64,000 nt of DNA from an uncultured Bacilli bacterium (GTDB lineage: Bacteria; Bacillota_I; Bacilli_A; RF39; UBA660). The translations under genes were made by a program, and so were the position numbers. Shown one piece after another: positions 45,286 to 52,361 of the stretch (position 1 is its first letter; the number at the start of each line of letters is the position of its first letter). The stretch is taken from contig CAKOLW010000001.1 of NCBI GenBank assembly GCA_934096405.1, positions 31,675 to 95,674 on the forward strand, written 5' to 3'. A model generated the notes under the pieces. The model saw only the letters and a program-made list of their open reading frames with translations. It was not told where the DNA came from and ran no database searches.

Positions 45286-45286
45286 A

Positions 45287-45574
45287 CTAATTTTCCTCCT
45301 TAATTATTAAATGTCTAATAACTTTTTCGTCTATTAAAGCTCTTCTATCAAATTCCTTAACAGCTTTACTTTCACATTCAACATTAAGTAAATGATAATA
45401 ACCTCTAACTTGTTTCTTAATTTCATATGCTAATTTCTTTTGTCCTAAATCTTTAGAATTTAAAATCTTAGCACCTTCGTTAGTTAATAAATCTTCAAAT
45501 GATTTAACAGTATTCTTTACTTCATCTTCAGTAATATCAGCTCTAACAATAAACATTATTTCATATTTATTCAT
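45287..45574 (-). CDS. rpsF: 30S ribosomal protein S6
   Basis: This ribosomal protein of 95 residues has MNKYEIMFIVRADI, GQKKLAYEIKKQVRGYYHLLNVE and the C-terminal RRALIDEKVIRHLIIKEE. It forms a dimer with S18 on 16S rRNA. AAGGAGGTG stands before the ATG. The leader upstream holds two hairpins, which may allow feedback by the S6:S18 complex. Confidence 0.98.
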   Translation of the reverse strand: MNKYEIMFIVRADITEDEVKNTVKSFEDLLTNEGAKILNSKDLGQKKLAYEIKKQVRGYYHLLNVECESKAVKEFDRRALIDEKVIRHLIIKEEN

Positions 45575-45670
45575 TATTTCACCTCCTTATGGTCTATGGC
45601 TTCCTAAGAAGCAAGGAGCAATTATCTGCTCTTTCCCCAGTATTATAACAAATAAAATACTAAATGTCTA
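45575..45670 (-). promoter_or_regulatory. Promoter and structured leader of rpsF-ssb-rpsR
   Basis: On the minus strand TAGACA (45670-45665) and TATAAT (45647-45642) are 17 bases apart. The leader of about 60 bases contains AGAGCA/TGCTC and a perfect GCTTC-TTAG-GAAGC hairpin, then the Shine-Dalgarno sequence. S6:S18 feedback on this operon is known in bacteria. I do not see the canonical CCG bulge of that motif, so autoregulation is only suggested. Confidence 0.55.
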
Positions 45671-45703
45671 CACAAACTAAATACTAGTTTCTAATATTTT
45701 GTC

Positions 45704-46357
45704 TTATTTTTCATTAAGAATTTTTCTTTTAACTGAAATATTCTTTTCTATATTTTCAATATCTAAACTCTCTAATATTATGGATATCTTATCAATTATA
45801 TCATCATTACTTAAATAAGGATTCTCAACAAGTATATTATCATAACATTTCTTACATTCTTCAAATTGACACAAATAACCCAATAAATACGTTATATCTT
45901 CTTTCAAATCGCTAAATAAATAACAAGTTTCCACAACACCACATTTATATTCATTTATATTCTTTTTTAAATTAATTATGAAATTCTTAAAAACACTATT
46001 ACCTTTAATATAACTAACTCCTCCATATATAACCAATAGAAGTAAAACATACCCAAAATAAGCAGTTAAATAATCAACCCCTCTTTTATCTTTATATTGT
46101 TGTTCAGTGTAAATACCCTCAAATAATTTACTTTTTCTTTCATTTTTAGTATTTATTCCAATAAATGTAGCACTACCACAAATTAAAGAAATTGTTAACA
46201 CTAAAGATATTAATTCTTTTCTTAATACTTTACTTTTAGATTTCAAATCTTTTAATTTATCTTCAATCAATTTATAATTGAGATTAATAGAATTATTTCT
46301 AGATATAATCTCATTTCTAGTAATAATACATAACTCCTTAAGTTCTTCTAAATTCAT
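45704..46357 (-). CDS. Hypothetical membrane protein with two helices
   Basis: I do not recognise this 217-residue protein. The N-terminal 45 residues are charged and probably coiled-coil. Hydrophobic helices lie at about 47-68 and 99-118. The C-terminal part is cytosolic-looking with two Cys pairs (CQFEECKKC). AGGGGTG precedes the ATG. It stands between the rpsF promoter and a terminator at 46385-46423, so it is separately transcribed. Confidence 0.65.
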   Translation of the reverse strand: MNLEELKELCIITRNEIISRNNSINLNYKLIEDKLKDLKSKSKVLRKELISLVLTISLICGSATFIGINTKNERKSKLFEGIYTEQQYKDKRGVDYLTAYFGYVLLLLVIYGGVSYIKGNSVFKNFIINLKKNINEYKCGVVETCYLFSDLKEDITYLLGYLCQFEECKKCYDNILVENPYLSNDDIIDKISIILESLDIENIEKNISVKRKILNEK

Positions 46358-46384
46358 AATTACACCCCTAATATAATTTTACAC

Positions 46385-46423
46385 TAAAAAAAGAATGTTA
46401 ACAACTATAAAGTTATTAACATT
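46385..46423 (-). terminator. Terminator of the DUF975 gene
   Basis: AATGTTAACAACT (46394-46406) pairs with AGTTATTAACATT (46411-46423), one G-T pair, followed by seven T on the minus strand. Confidence 0.8.
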
Positions 46424-47156
46424 TTCCTTTAATTTTTCTTAATTCTTCATAATATAGAGCATTACTTACTGTAATATAAGGCATTACATATATAATTGGA
46501 ATTATCAAAGTACATAATAATACCCATCCAATAAAACTTAATCCAAATACAAAGTAATCCATTTTATAACCATTCATCATTCTCTTACTTTCTTTTATTA
46601 CTTCCATTGCCTCATTTTTCTCACCATCAGCAAGTAAATAAGTAATCATAGAATAACTCAACGCAGCGATAATACCAGGTATAATTAATAATAAACTCCA
46701 TAATGTAGTAAATAAACCTACTAAAAATGATGTTAAGAATATTAATAAAAATCTTTTATCATAGAAACTAAATAAATCATTAATATCATAACTTTTACCT
46801 CTTACAAAGTTAAGAACATATTGAACTAACCCAATGCTCATAGGTAATAAGAATACATTCGCAATCGCAGATATTATAGTACCCGCATCTGTTCCTTCTC
46901 CAAATAAAGCTGTAATTAAAGCTCCTAAGACACCACTAATAAGTGAAACAATTAAACTAGGTTTCCAAATAGTCCATAAGTTATTTTCAATCAATCTTTT
47001 AGCTTCATTTTTTATTGCAACACGATTGATAACTCCATTATTAGAAAACTTCGTTTCATTATTAGTTGAATCACTTTTTTTATCAGTTCCTTTTTCACAA
47101 CAAGGACACTTTCCATCAACTAATTCTTTACCACAAATAGTACAAAATTTCTCCAT
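46416..47156 (-). CDS. DUF975-family membrane protein with N-terminal zinc ribbon
   Basis: The 246-residue protein starts with a small zinc-ribbon-like segment (CTICGK, then CPCCEK within the first 21 residues), a Ser/Asn linker, and then four to six hydrophobic helices of DUF975 type. Features of that family include the LWSLLLIIPGIIAALSYSM helix and the amphipathic AMEVIKESKRMMNGYKMD segment. The function of the family is unknown. AAGGAGGTG precedes the ATG. It closes the operon that runs from parA or ychF. Confidence 0.82.
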   Translation of the reverse strand: MEKFCTICGKELVDGKCPCCEKGTDKKSDSTNNETKFSNNGVINRVAIKNEAKRLIENNLWTIWKPSLIVSLISGVLGALITALFGEGTDAGTIISAIANVFLLPMSIGLVQYVLNFVRGKSYDINDLFSFYDKRFLLIFLTSFLVGLFTTLWSLLLIIPGIIAALSYSMITYLLADGEKNEAMEVIKESKRMMNGYKMDYFVFGLSFIGWVLLCTLIIPIIYVMPYITVSNALYYEELRKIKGKC

Positions 47157-47179
47157 ACTTTCACCTCCTTATTAATATA

Positions 47180-48280
47180 TTAAACATTAAACCTAAATAA
47201 GCAAATATCACCATCTTGCATAACATAATCTTTTCCTTCAAGCCTTGCTCTACCTGCTTCTTTAACTTTAAGTTCACTACCATATTTAACTAAATCATCA
47301 TAGCTCATAACTTCGGCTTTAATAAAACCTCTTTGAAAATCAGTATGTATAATACCTGCACACTCTGGTGCTTTCATTCCCTTCTTAAAAGTCCAAGCTC
47401 TAACCTCATCACTTCCAACAGTAAAGAATGTACTTAGCCCTAAAATATCATAAGTAGTCTTAATTAACATATCAAGTCCACTTTCTTCTATACCTAATTC
47501 ATTCAAAAATACTTTCTTTTCATCATCAGGTAATTCTACTAACTCACTTTCAATCTGAGCACACATAGGAATAACTTTAATTCCTTCCTTACTAGCATAT
47601 TCATTAACTTTATCAATATACTCATTTCCACCATTAACTAAATCAACTTCATTAACATTAGCTAAATAAATCATAGGCTTCAATGTAATAAAATTAAATG
47701 TTTTAATAAATTCTTTCTCTTCATCACTTAAATCTAATTCTCTTAAAGGTTTACCAGTAATTAAATAATCTTTACATCTAGTTAATATATCTACTTCCTT
47801 TAAAAGTAATTTATCATTAGCAGTCTGTGCTTTTTTAGTTATTCTTTCTAATCTAGAATTAATAATCTCTAAATCTGAAATTGCAAGTTCTAAATTAATA
47901 ATTTCAATATCTCTAATAGGATCAACACTACCTTCAACATGTATAACATCTTTATCTTTAAAACATCTTACTACATGTATAACAGCATCAACTTCTCTAA
48001 TATGACTTAAAAATTTATTACCTAATCCTTCACCATTACTAGCGCCTTTAACTAATCCTGCAATATCAGTAAATTCATACTGAGTAGGTATACATCTTTC
48101 AGGCATATACATATTTTCTAAAGTTTCTAATCTCTTATCAGGTACTACTACTGTCCCTAAATTAGGATCAATAGTCGCAAATGGATAATTTGCTGCTAAA
48201 ATATTTTTCTTTGTAATTGCATTAAAAAGAGTACTCTTTCCAACATTAGGCATTCCTATAATACCTGCTTTTAATGACAT
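47180..48280 (-). CDS. ychF: YchF/OLA1 ribosome-associated ATPase
   Basis: This universally conserved Obg-like P-loop protein of 366 residues binds ATP rather than GTP. The P-loop is GMPNVGKS at 9-16, the DxxG motif is DIAGLVKGAS, and the base-recognition motif is NVNE instead of NKxD, as in all YchF. A coiled-coil insertion and a C-terminal TGS-type domain (CAGIIHTDFQRGFIKAEVM) follow. GGGGG precedes the ATG. Its place beside parAB and rpsF matches the origin region of Bacillus. Confidence 0.97.
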   Translation of the reverse strand: MSLKAGIIGMPNVGKSTLFNAITKKNILAANYPFATIDPNLGTVVVPDKRLETLENMYMPERCIPTQYEFTDIAGLVKGASNGEGLGNKFLSHIREVDAVIHVVRCFKDKDVIHVEGSVDPIRDIEIINLELAISDLEIINSRLERITKKAQTANDKLLLKEVDILTRCKDYLITGKPLRELDLSDEEKEFIKTFNFITLKPMIYLANVNEVDLVNGGNEYIDKVNEYASKEGIKVIPMCAQIESELVELPDDEKKVFLNELGIEESGLDMLIKTTYDILGLSTFFTVGSDEVRAWTFKKGMKAPECAGIIHTDFQRGFIKAEVMSYDDLVKYGSELKVKEAGRARLEGKDYVMQDGDICLFRFNV

Positions 48281-48295
48281 ATAAATTCCCCCATT

Positions 48296-49825
48296 CTAAA
48301 ATGTTAAATTAGGTGTAGCACCTATACCAATAGGTAAACCAGATACATAAAATCCTACTATTAAAATAAACCACATAATCATCATTACTAATCCATAATC
48401 TTTCATATATCTAAATGAATTCAACATACTTACTTGTCCATTCTTATCATACTTTTCCAAATATGCTATATAAATAACATAATATATCATAACCGGTGTA
48501 AAAGCCATAGATAAACTACTACCTGCTGTATATACTATTTGTGCAAATTCAGGACTAATACTAGCATTCATTAAAGTAGGCACTACAGTACCACTCATAA
48601 CTTGCCATTTACTAACAAGTCCAGTATAAAATAAACCAGCTACTATAGAAATAACAAATAATAAAATAACTAACCCTAATCCACTAAAATTAAACACATC
48701 TATTAACTTAGTAAGTAACGCAACTAACACAAGTCCTATATTACTTTTTTCTAAAACACTAACAAAAATACTAGCAACAAATATAAGAACTAAAATACTA
48801 CCTATACCATCTAAACTATAACTAAAGCATTCACTTACTTCTTTATTATTCTTAATATTTTTACTTACAAAACCATAAACAAGTCCTATAATAACAAATA
48901 AGAAAGTAATTATAAACACAAAGCCTTGACTAAATAATGATCCTTCTCCAAATAACTTATCGATATAATAAACACCATTATTATCAAGAAGGCCACCACT
49001 TAATGGTAATCCAGGTATAATCATCCAAATAATAATAATTGAATAAATAATACCAGCACCTAAACTTAAAACTAATCCTCTTAATTCCCTATTACTAAAT
49101 TTAATTTTATCTAATGTTTCTATTTCATCAAATTCATACTTACCTAACTTAGGCATTATCTTTTTTTCAGTAACTCTAGTCATAATAATCGCAGCACTAA
49201 TTAAAGCAACTATCATCATAAACAAACCAAAAAATTGGTTAATAGAATAATCTTTATCAATAACTTTACTAGCCGTTAAAGTCAAACTCATTAAACTAGT
49301 ATCTATACTACTTAAAAACACATTAATTGCATACCCAAAACTCATACCGGCAAAACTAGCTATTATTCCTCCAAAAGGATGTCTATGTCCATACTTAAAC
49401 AACATCGCTCCAATAGGAAGTAATAAAACAAATCCTATATTACCAAATGCACTAAGTACAATACTTAAAAGTATTAAAGTAAATGTAATACTATTTTTTC
49501 TAAAACTTTGAGTAATTATAGTAAAAAATGTTTTAGCAAATCCACTCTTTTCTAATACCCCTATACCTATTAATATAATAATCAAACTACTCAAAGGAGC
49601 AAAATTAACAAAATTAGAAGCAGTATTACTAATTATATACTTTATTCCTTTAGCACTTAACATATTTTCAACTTGTATAACATTATTTTGAAGAGTATTA
49701 GTATATGAATTAACTGTACTATATTCAGCCTGAAAATTAAATAAAGACAAGACAAAACTAAATAGAAGTACTATAAATGTAAGTAAAATAAATATAAATA
49801 TAGGACTAAACTTCTTATTTTTCAT
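48296..49825 (-). CDS. AbgT-family transporter
   Basis: This 509-residue transporter has 11-13 hydrophobic segments. AbgT-type features are the large loop after the first helix, GIGVLEKSGF, GFVLLLPIGAMLFKYGHRHPFGGI, VSKWQVMSGTVVPTLM and the C-terminal FTPVMIYYVIYIAYLEKYDK. The family imports p-aminobenzoyl-glutamate or exports sulfonamide-like compounds; peptides are also possible. The start overlaps the DUF951 gene by 11 bases, so the two are coupled. Confidence 0.9.
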   Translation of the reverse strand: MKNKKFSPIFIFILLTFIVLLFSFVLSLFNFQAEYSTVNSYTNTLQNNVIQVENMLSAKGIKYIISNTASNFVNFAPLSSLIIILIGIGVLEKSGFAKTFFTIITQSFRKNSITFTLILLSIVLSAFGNIGFVLLLPIGAMLFKYGHRHPFGGIIASFAGMSFGYAINVFLSSIDTSLMSLTLTASKVIDKDYSINQFFGLFMMIVALISAAIIMTRVTEKKIMPKLGKYEFDEIETLDKIKFSNRELRGLVLSLGAGIIYSIIIIWMIIPGLPLSGGLLDNNGVYYIDKLFGEGSLFSQGFVFIITFLFVIIGLVYGFVSKNIKNNKEVSECFSYSLDGIGSILVLIFVASIFVSVLEKSNIGLVLVALLTKLIDVFNFSGLGLVILLFVISIVAGLFYTGLVSKWQVMSGTVVPTLMNASISPEFAQIVYTAGSSLSMAFTPVMIYYVIYIAYLEKYDKNGQVSMLNSFRYMKDYGLVMMIMWFILIVGFYVSGLPIGIGATPNLTF

Positions 49826-50000
49826 CTTCCACCACTTTCTTTAATTTTCTTTCAAACTCTAATCTATCCATCATAACTGTTCTTCCACAATTAACACATT
49901 TTAATTTAATATCTACTCCAAGTCTTACTATTTCCCATAAATTAGTACCACAAGGATGTGCTTTCTTCATAATTACTTTGGAATTTAGTGTATATTTCAT
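49815..50000 (-). CDS. DUF951 family small protein
   Basis: This 61-residue protein has MKKAHPCGTNLWEIVRLGVDIKLKCVNCGR, with a Cys (PCG) and a CVNC pair that could bind zinc. It ends in a Lys/Glu helix. DUF951 proteins are small nucleic-acid-binding-like proteins often encoded beside parB. AGGTGAT precedes the ATG, eight bases after parB. The function is unknown. Confidence 0.92.
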   Translation of the reverse strand: MKYTLNSKVIMKKAHPCGTNLWEIVRLGVDIKLKCVNCGRTVMMDRLEFERKLKKVVEDEK

Positions 50001-50008
50001 TTTATCAC

Positions 50009-50896
50009 CTAATCTAAATTAATTTTTATATCTAAAATTTCTAATATTCTTTCTAAATCTCTATCATTATCAAAAGGTATAACTATATTTCTATTATTAA
50101 CTTTAACCATAGTACCAATCTTTTCTCTCATAACATTTTGTACCATCATATGACCTTTATCTTTAACAATAGTCTTCTTAATAGGAACTTTTTTCTCAAG
50201 TCCATTATTATTAATCTCATCTTCTAAAGTTCTAACACTCATATTCTCATTAACTATTCTACTAGCCATATCAAATATTTCTGCTTCATCATTTAACTTA
50301 CTAAGTGCTCTTGCATGCCCCATAGTTATTTTATTTGATAAAACTAAATCCTGAACTTTTCTAGGCAACTTTAATATTCCAAGTATATTCGTAACATGAC
50401 TTCTACTTTTACCTAGTTTTCTAGCAAGTTCCTCTTGTGTTAAATTCATAGTTTCTAACATATTTTTATATGCATTAGCTTCTTCAATAACATTCAAATT
50501 CTCCCTTTGAATATTTTCAAGTAAAGCTATTGTCATCATTTCATCATCAGTAAAATCTCTAACAATCGCAGGTACTGTCTTTAGTCCAGCCTTTTTAGCA
50601 GCTAAACTTCTCCTTTCACCGGCAACTATTTCATAACCTTTTATACTTTTTTTAACTATAATAGGTTCAAAAATACCAAACTCTTTAATACTATCAGTAA
50701 GTTCATTTAACTTTTCTTCATCAAAAACTTTTCTAGGCTGATAAGGATTACTCCTTAATTCATCTAAATTAATCTCTTTAACATCTTCCTTTTTAGTATC
50801 TTCTACTATTGTTTTTTCTAATTCATCAAAAGTAAATGCCTCATTACTGAACAGTTGCTCTAGACCCTTCCCTAGTGCCTTCCTCTTTGTTTCCAT
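50009..50896 (-). CDS. parB: Chromosome-partitioning protein ParB/Spo0J
   Basis: The CTP-dependent DNA clamp loads at parS sites and works with ParA in origin segregation. It has KALGKGLEQLF at the N-terminus, NPYQPRKVFDE, the nucleotide-binding GERRSLAAKKAG, the helix-turn-helix QEELARKLGKSRSHVTNILG, and GHARAL. ATG 50896 gives 295 residues; a TTG at 50905 is possible because AAGGAAGTGA precedes it. The start lies inside the parA end in another frame, an overlap of about 50 bases. I did not notice a consensus parS site in the window. Confidence 0.95.
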   Translation of the reverse strand: METKRKALGKGLEQLFSNEAFTFDELEKTIVEDTKKEDVKEINLDELRSNPYQPRKVFDEEKLNELTDSIKEFGIFEPIIVKKSIKGYEIVAGERRSLAAKKAGLKTVPAIVRDFTDDEMMTIALLENIQRENLNVIEEANAYKNMLETMNLTQEELARKLGKSRSHVTNILGILKLPRKVQDLVLSNKITMGHARALSKLNDEAEIFDMASRIVNENMSVRTLEDEINNNGLEKKVPIKKTIVKDKGHMMVQNVMREKIGTMVKVNNRNIVIPFDNDRDLERILEILDIKINLD

Positions 50897-51671
50897 TTCT
50901 CTCAATCACTTCCTTTGCTAAATTTATATAAGCAAGCGCTCCTCTACATCTTGGATCATATTCTAATATTGGTTTTCCATGACTTGGTGCCTCTACAAGT
51001 CTAACAAGTCTAGGAATTATTGTATTAAATACTTTTTCTTTAAAGAACTTTCTAACATCCTCTACTACTTCTAATCCAACTAAAGTTCTTCCATCAAGCA
51101 TTGTTAATAAAACACCTTCTATATCAAGTTTAGGATTAATCTTGTTTTGAGTAAGTAAAATAGTATTCAATAATTGTGTAACTCCTTCAAGTGAATAATA
51201 CTCACACTGAACTGGAATTAATACACTATCACTAGCCGCTAAAGCATTTGTAGTAAGTACACCTAAGGCAGGTGGACAATCAATTAAAATAAAATCATAT
51301 CTATCTCTAATTTTGTCTATTTGTAATTTTAATTGATCTCCAATAATAAAATCACTTTCTTTACTAGCCATTTGTATTAATTCAATCTCAGCCCCACTCA
51401 AATAAATCATTGAAGGAATAATACTAAGATTCTTAAACTTTGTTTTAATAATTGCTTCTTTAATATCACAACTATGAGTAATTACATCATAAATACTTTT
51501 ACTAATATTTGCTTTATTAAGCCCTAAGCCAGTAGTACTGTTGCTTTGAGGGTCTAAATCTATGAGTAATACTTTTTTACCTAAGTGTCCTAATGCACTA
51601 CTTAAGTTAATACTTGTTGTTGTTTTGCCTACCCCACCTTTTTGATTAACTAGTGATATAACCTTTCCCAT
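50844..51671 (-). CDS. parA: Chromosome-partitioning ATPase ParA/Soj
   Basis: This deviant-Walker ATPase of 275 residues acts with ParB in chromosome segregation. The N-terminal QKGGVGKTT (deviant Walker A with signature Lys11), DLDPQSNSTTGLG, and DCPPALGVLTTNAL are complete. A short extension, EEGTREGSRATVQ, at the C-terminus arises from the long overlap with parB. GAGGTAG precedes the ATG. It is the first gene of parA-parB-DUF951-abgT-ychF. Confidence 0.96.
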   Translation of the reverse strand: MGKVISLVNQKGGVGKTTTSINLSSALGHLGKKVLLIDLDPQSNSTTGLGLNKANISKSIYDVITHSCDIKEAIIKTKFKNLSIIPSMIYLSGAEIELIQMASKESDFIIGDQLKLQIDKIRDRYDFILIDCPPALGVLTTNALAASDSVLIPVQCEYYSLEGVTQLLNTILLTQNKINPKLDIEGVLLTMLDGRTLVGLEVVEDVRKFFKEKVFNTIIPRLVRLVEAPSHGKPILEYDPRCRGALAYINLAKEVIERNGNKEEGTREGSRATVQ

Positions 51672-51770
51672 AATACTACCTCGCTATGTAATAATTTTAA
51701 CACAAATTAAACTAAGTTAAAAGTCAAAAAGACATATTTTTATAATTTCAAAAATGTATTTACAAAATCA

Positions 51771-51799
51771 TTGAATATTAACCTATTTTTTAGTATAAT
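51771..51799 (+). promoter_or_regulatory. Promoter of antisense RNA copy A
   Basis: TTGAAT (51771-51776) and TATAAT (51794-51799) are 17 bases apart. A second TATAAT at 51822-51827 inside the copy matches the toxin -10 by homology, but it lacks a -35 box. Confidence 0.65.
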
Positions 51800-51823
51800 G
51801 TATTTAGAAGAGAAATCTTCATA

Positions 51824-51857
51824 TAATAAAAATGGAACATTCATTTCTGAATGCCTA
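51824..51857 (-). terminator. Probable terminator of the toxin mRNA
   Basis: On the minus strand GGCATTC-AGAAAT-GAATGTTCC (TT bulged) is followed by ATTTTTATT. It lies inside the antisense RNA gene, so the two transcripts would overlap by about 75 bases. Confidence 0.45.
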
Positions 51858-51876
51858 CCAGTTTTTAAGTTAGTAT

Positions 51877-51905
51877 GACATTATCTTACGATAGTGTCTA
51901 TTTTT
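51877..51905 (+). terminator. Terminator of antisense RNA copy A
   Basis: GACATTATC (51877-51885) and GATAGTGTC (51890-51898) form a 9-bp stem with one G-T pair, followed by TATTTTTAT. It overlaps the last codons and the stop of the peptide gene on the other strand. Confidence 0.75.
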
Positions 51906-51988
51906 ATGGCAATAATTATTAAAACCATTGTCATTAAAATGAACCATATCCGATTCAAAATTTTAATTATAAAATTTCTCTTCTTCAT
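51881..51988 (-). CDS. Small hydrophobic peptide, putative type I toxin
   Basis: The 35-codon frame encodes a basic N-terminus (MKKRNFIIK), one hydrophobic membrane segment from about residue 14 to 28, and a short C-terminus with Lys29, Asp31 and Arg35. AAGGTGGTG lies seven bases before the ATG. The gene has its own strong promoter (TTGACT-17-TATAAT) and a structured leader of about 69 bases. A convergent small RNA overlaps its 3' end. Size, topology, strong translation signals and antisense overlap match type I membrane toxins such as TxpA, BsrG or Fst, but I see no sequence family match. It is too short for routine gene calling. Confidence 0.65.
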   Translation of the reverse strand: MKKRNFIIKILNRIWFILMTMVLIIIAIKIDTIVR

Positions 51989-52057
51989 ATGATCACCACC
52001 TTCCTTCGGCCAAAGCCCCCCGGTTAGCGGTAGACACCCAGAACATCCTGTTCCATA
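51989..52057 (-). promoter_or_regulatory. Structured leader of the toxin mRNA
   Basis: The leader contains GGAACA-N5-TTCTG-N2-TGTCTACC, the same spaced motif found in both antisense RNAs (19 of 26 bases equal to copy B). CTACC here can pair with the GGTGG of the Shine-Dalgarno region, so translation may be masked until the leader is processed or refolded, as in other type I toxins. GAACATCCTGTTC on the plus strand is an imperfect palindrome at the likely transcript start. Confidence 0.5.
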
Positions 52058-52063
52058 GGAATT

Positions 52064-52092
52064 ATTATATCAATCTAACATATATAAGTCAA
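52064..52092 (-). promoter_or_regulatory. Promoter of the toxin mRNA
   Basis: On the minus strand TTGACT (52092-52087) and TATAAT (52069-52064) are exactly 17 bases apart. The predicted start is near 52057. Confidence 0.75.
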
Positions 52093-52116
52093 TATAAAAA
52101 CAAACATTTTTTTGTA

Positions 52117-52145
52117 TTGAAAAAATCAATAAAAAATGATATTAT
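52117..52145 (+). promoter_or_regulatory. Promoter of antisense RNA copy B
   Basis: TTGAAA (52117-52122) and TATTAT (52140-52145) are 17 bases apart. The distance to the RNA body is the same as in copy A. Confidence 0.6.
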
Positions 52146-52151
52146 GTATTT

Positions 52152-52255
52152 AGAAGAGAAATCTTCATATAATAAAATGGAACATTCGATTCTGAATGTC
52201 TACCAAAATTTTTAGTTTTAGTTGGACATTATCTTACGATAGTGTCTATTTTTAT
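52152..52255 (+). ncRNA. Antisense-type RNA, copy B (orphan)
   Basis: This is a second copy of the small RNA, with the same 5' hairpin, the ATATAATAAAATGGAACATTC element and an identical terminator of 33 bases (52225-52257). It differs mainly in the middle. No intact toxin frame lies opposite it; only the last codons remain. It may cross-regulate the toxin at 51881 or be a relic of a duplication. Confidence 0.55.
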
Positions 52256-52257
52256 GG
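52229..52257 (-). pseudogene. Remnant of a second toxin gene
   Basis: On the minus strand ATAAAAATAGACACTATCGT and the following AAGATAA repeat the last nine codons of the 51881 peptide exactly. Upstream in this frame a TAG is met after about ten codons, with no start or Shine-Dalgarno sequence, and the ftsH end follows. The toxin part of the duplicate seems deleted. Confidence 0.5.
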
Positions 52258-52331
52258 AATTAAAAGCCTTATTTGTCTAGGTTTTCACAAATATATTCGG
52301 ATTTTTTCAAAGGAATATCACTTACATATAG

Positions 52332-52361
52332 AAAAAAATCAAAGATTACTCTTCGATTTTT
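52332..52361 (-). terminator. Terminator of ftsH
   Basis: On the minus strand AAAAATCGAAGA and TCTTTGATTTTT pair around a GTAA loop and end in a T-run. The ftsH stop lies in the stem. Confidence 0.8.

Larger units (their letters stand above)
51806..51905 (+). ncRNA. Antisense (antitoxin-like) RNA, copy A
   Basis: This RNA of about 100 bases is transcribed towards the small toxin-like gene on the other strand. It begins with a GAAGA-GAAA-TCTTC hairpin, has a second stem CATTC/GAATG after GGAA, and ends with GACATTATC-TTAC-GATAGTGTC and TATTTTTAT. Its 3' part (51881-51905) is antisense to the last codons of the peptide gene. The element TCTTCATATAAT (51816-51827) can also pair with 11 of 12 bases of the toxin start region ATCATATGAAGA. 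This layout is that of type I antitoxins. A near-identical copy lies at 52152. Confidence 0.6.

Noticed and set aside
51816..51870. Purine-riboswitch-like elements (CTTCATATAAT and CTACC) in the small RNA
   Set aside because: The P3 loop and the CCGTAAA and GACTA elements are missing, no gene follows downstream on the plus strand, and antisense overlap with the peptide gene explains the block better.
52044..52056. LexA/SOS box at the toxin transcript start (GAAC...GTTC)
   Set aside because: The spacing between GAAC and GTTC is five bases, whereas the Gram-positive LexA box needs four; it is kept only as a palindrome.
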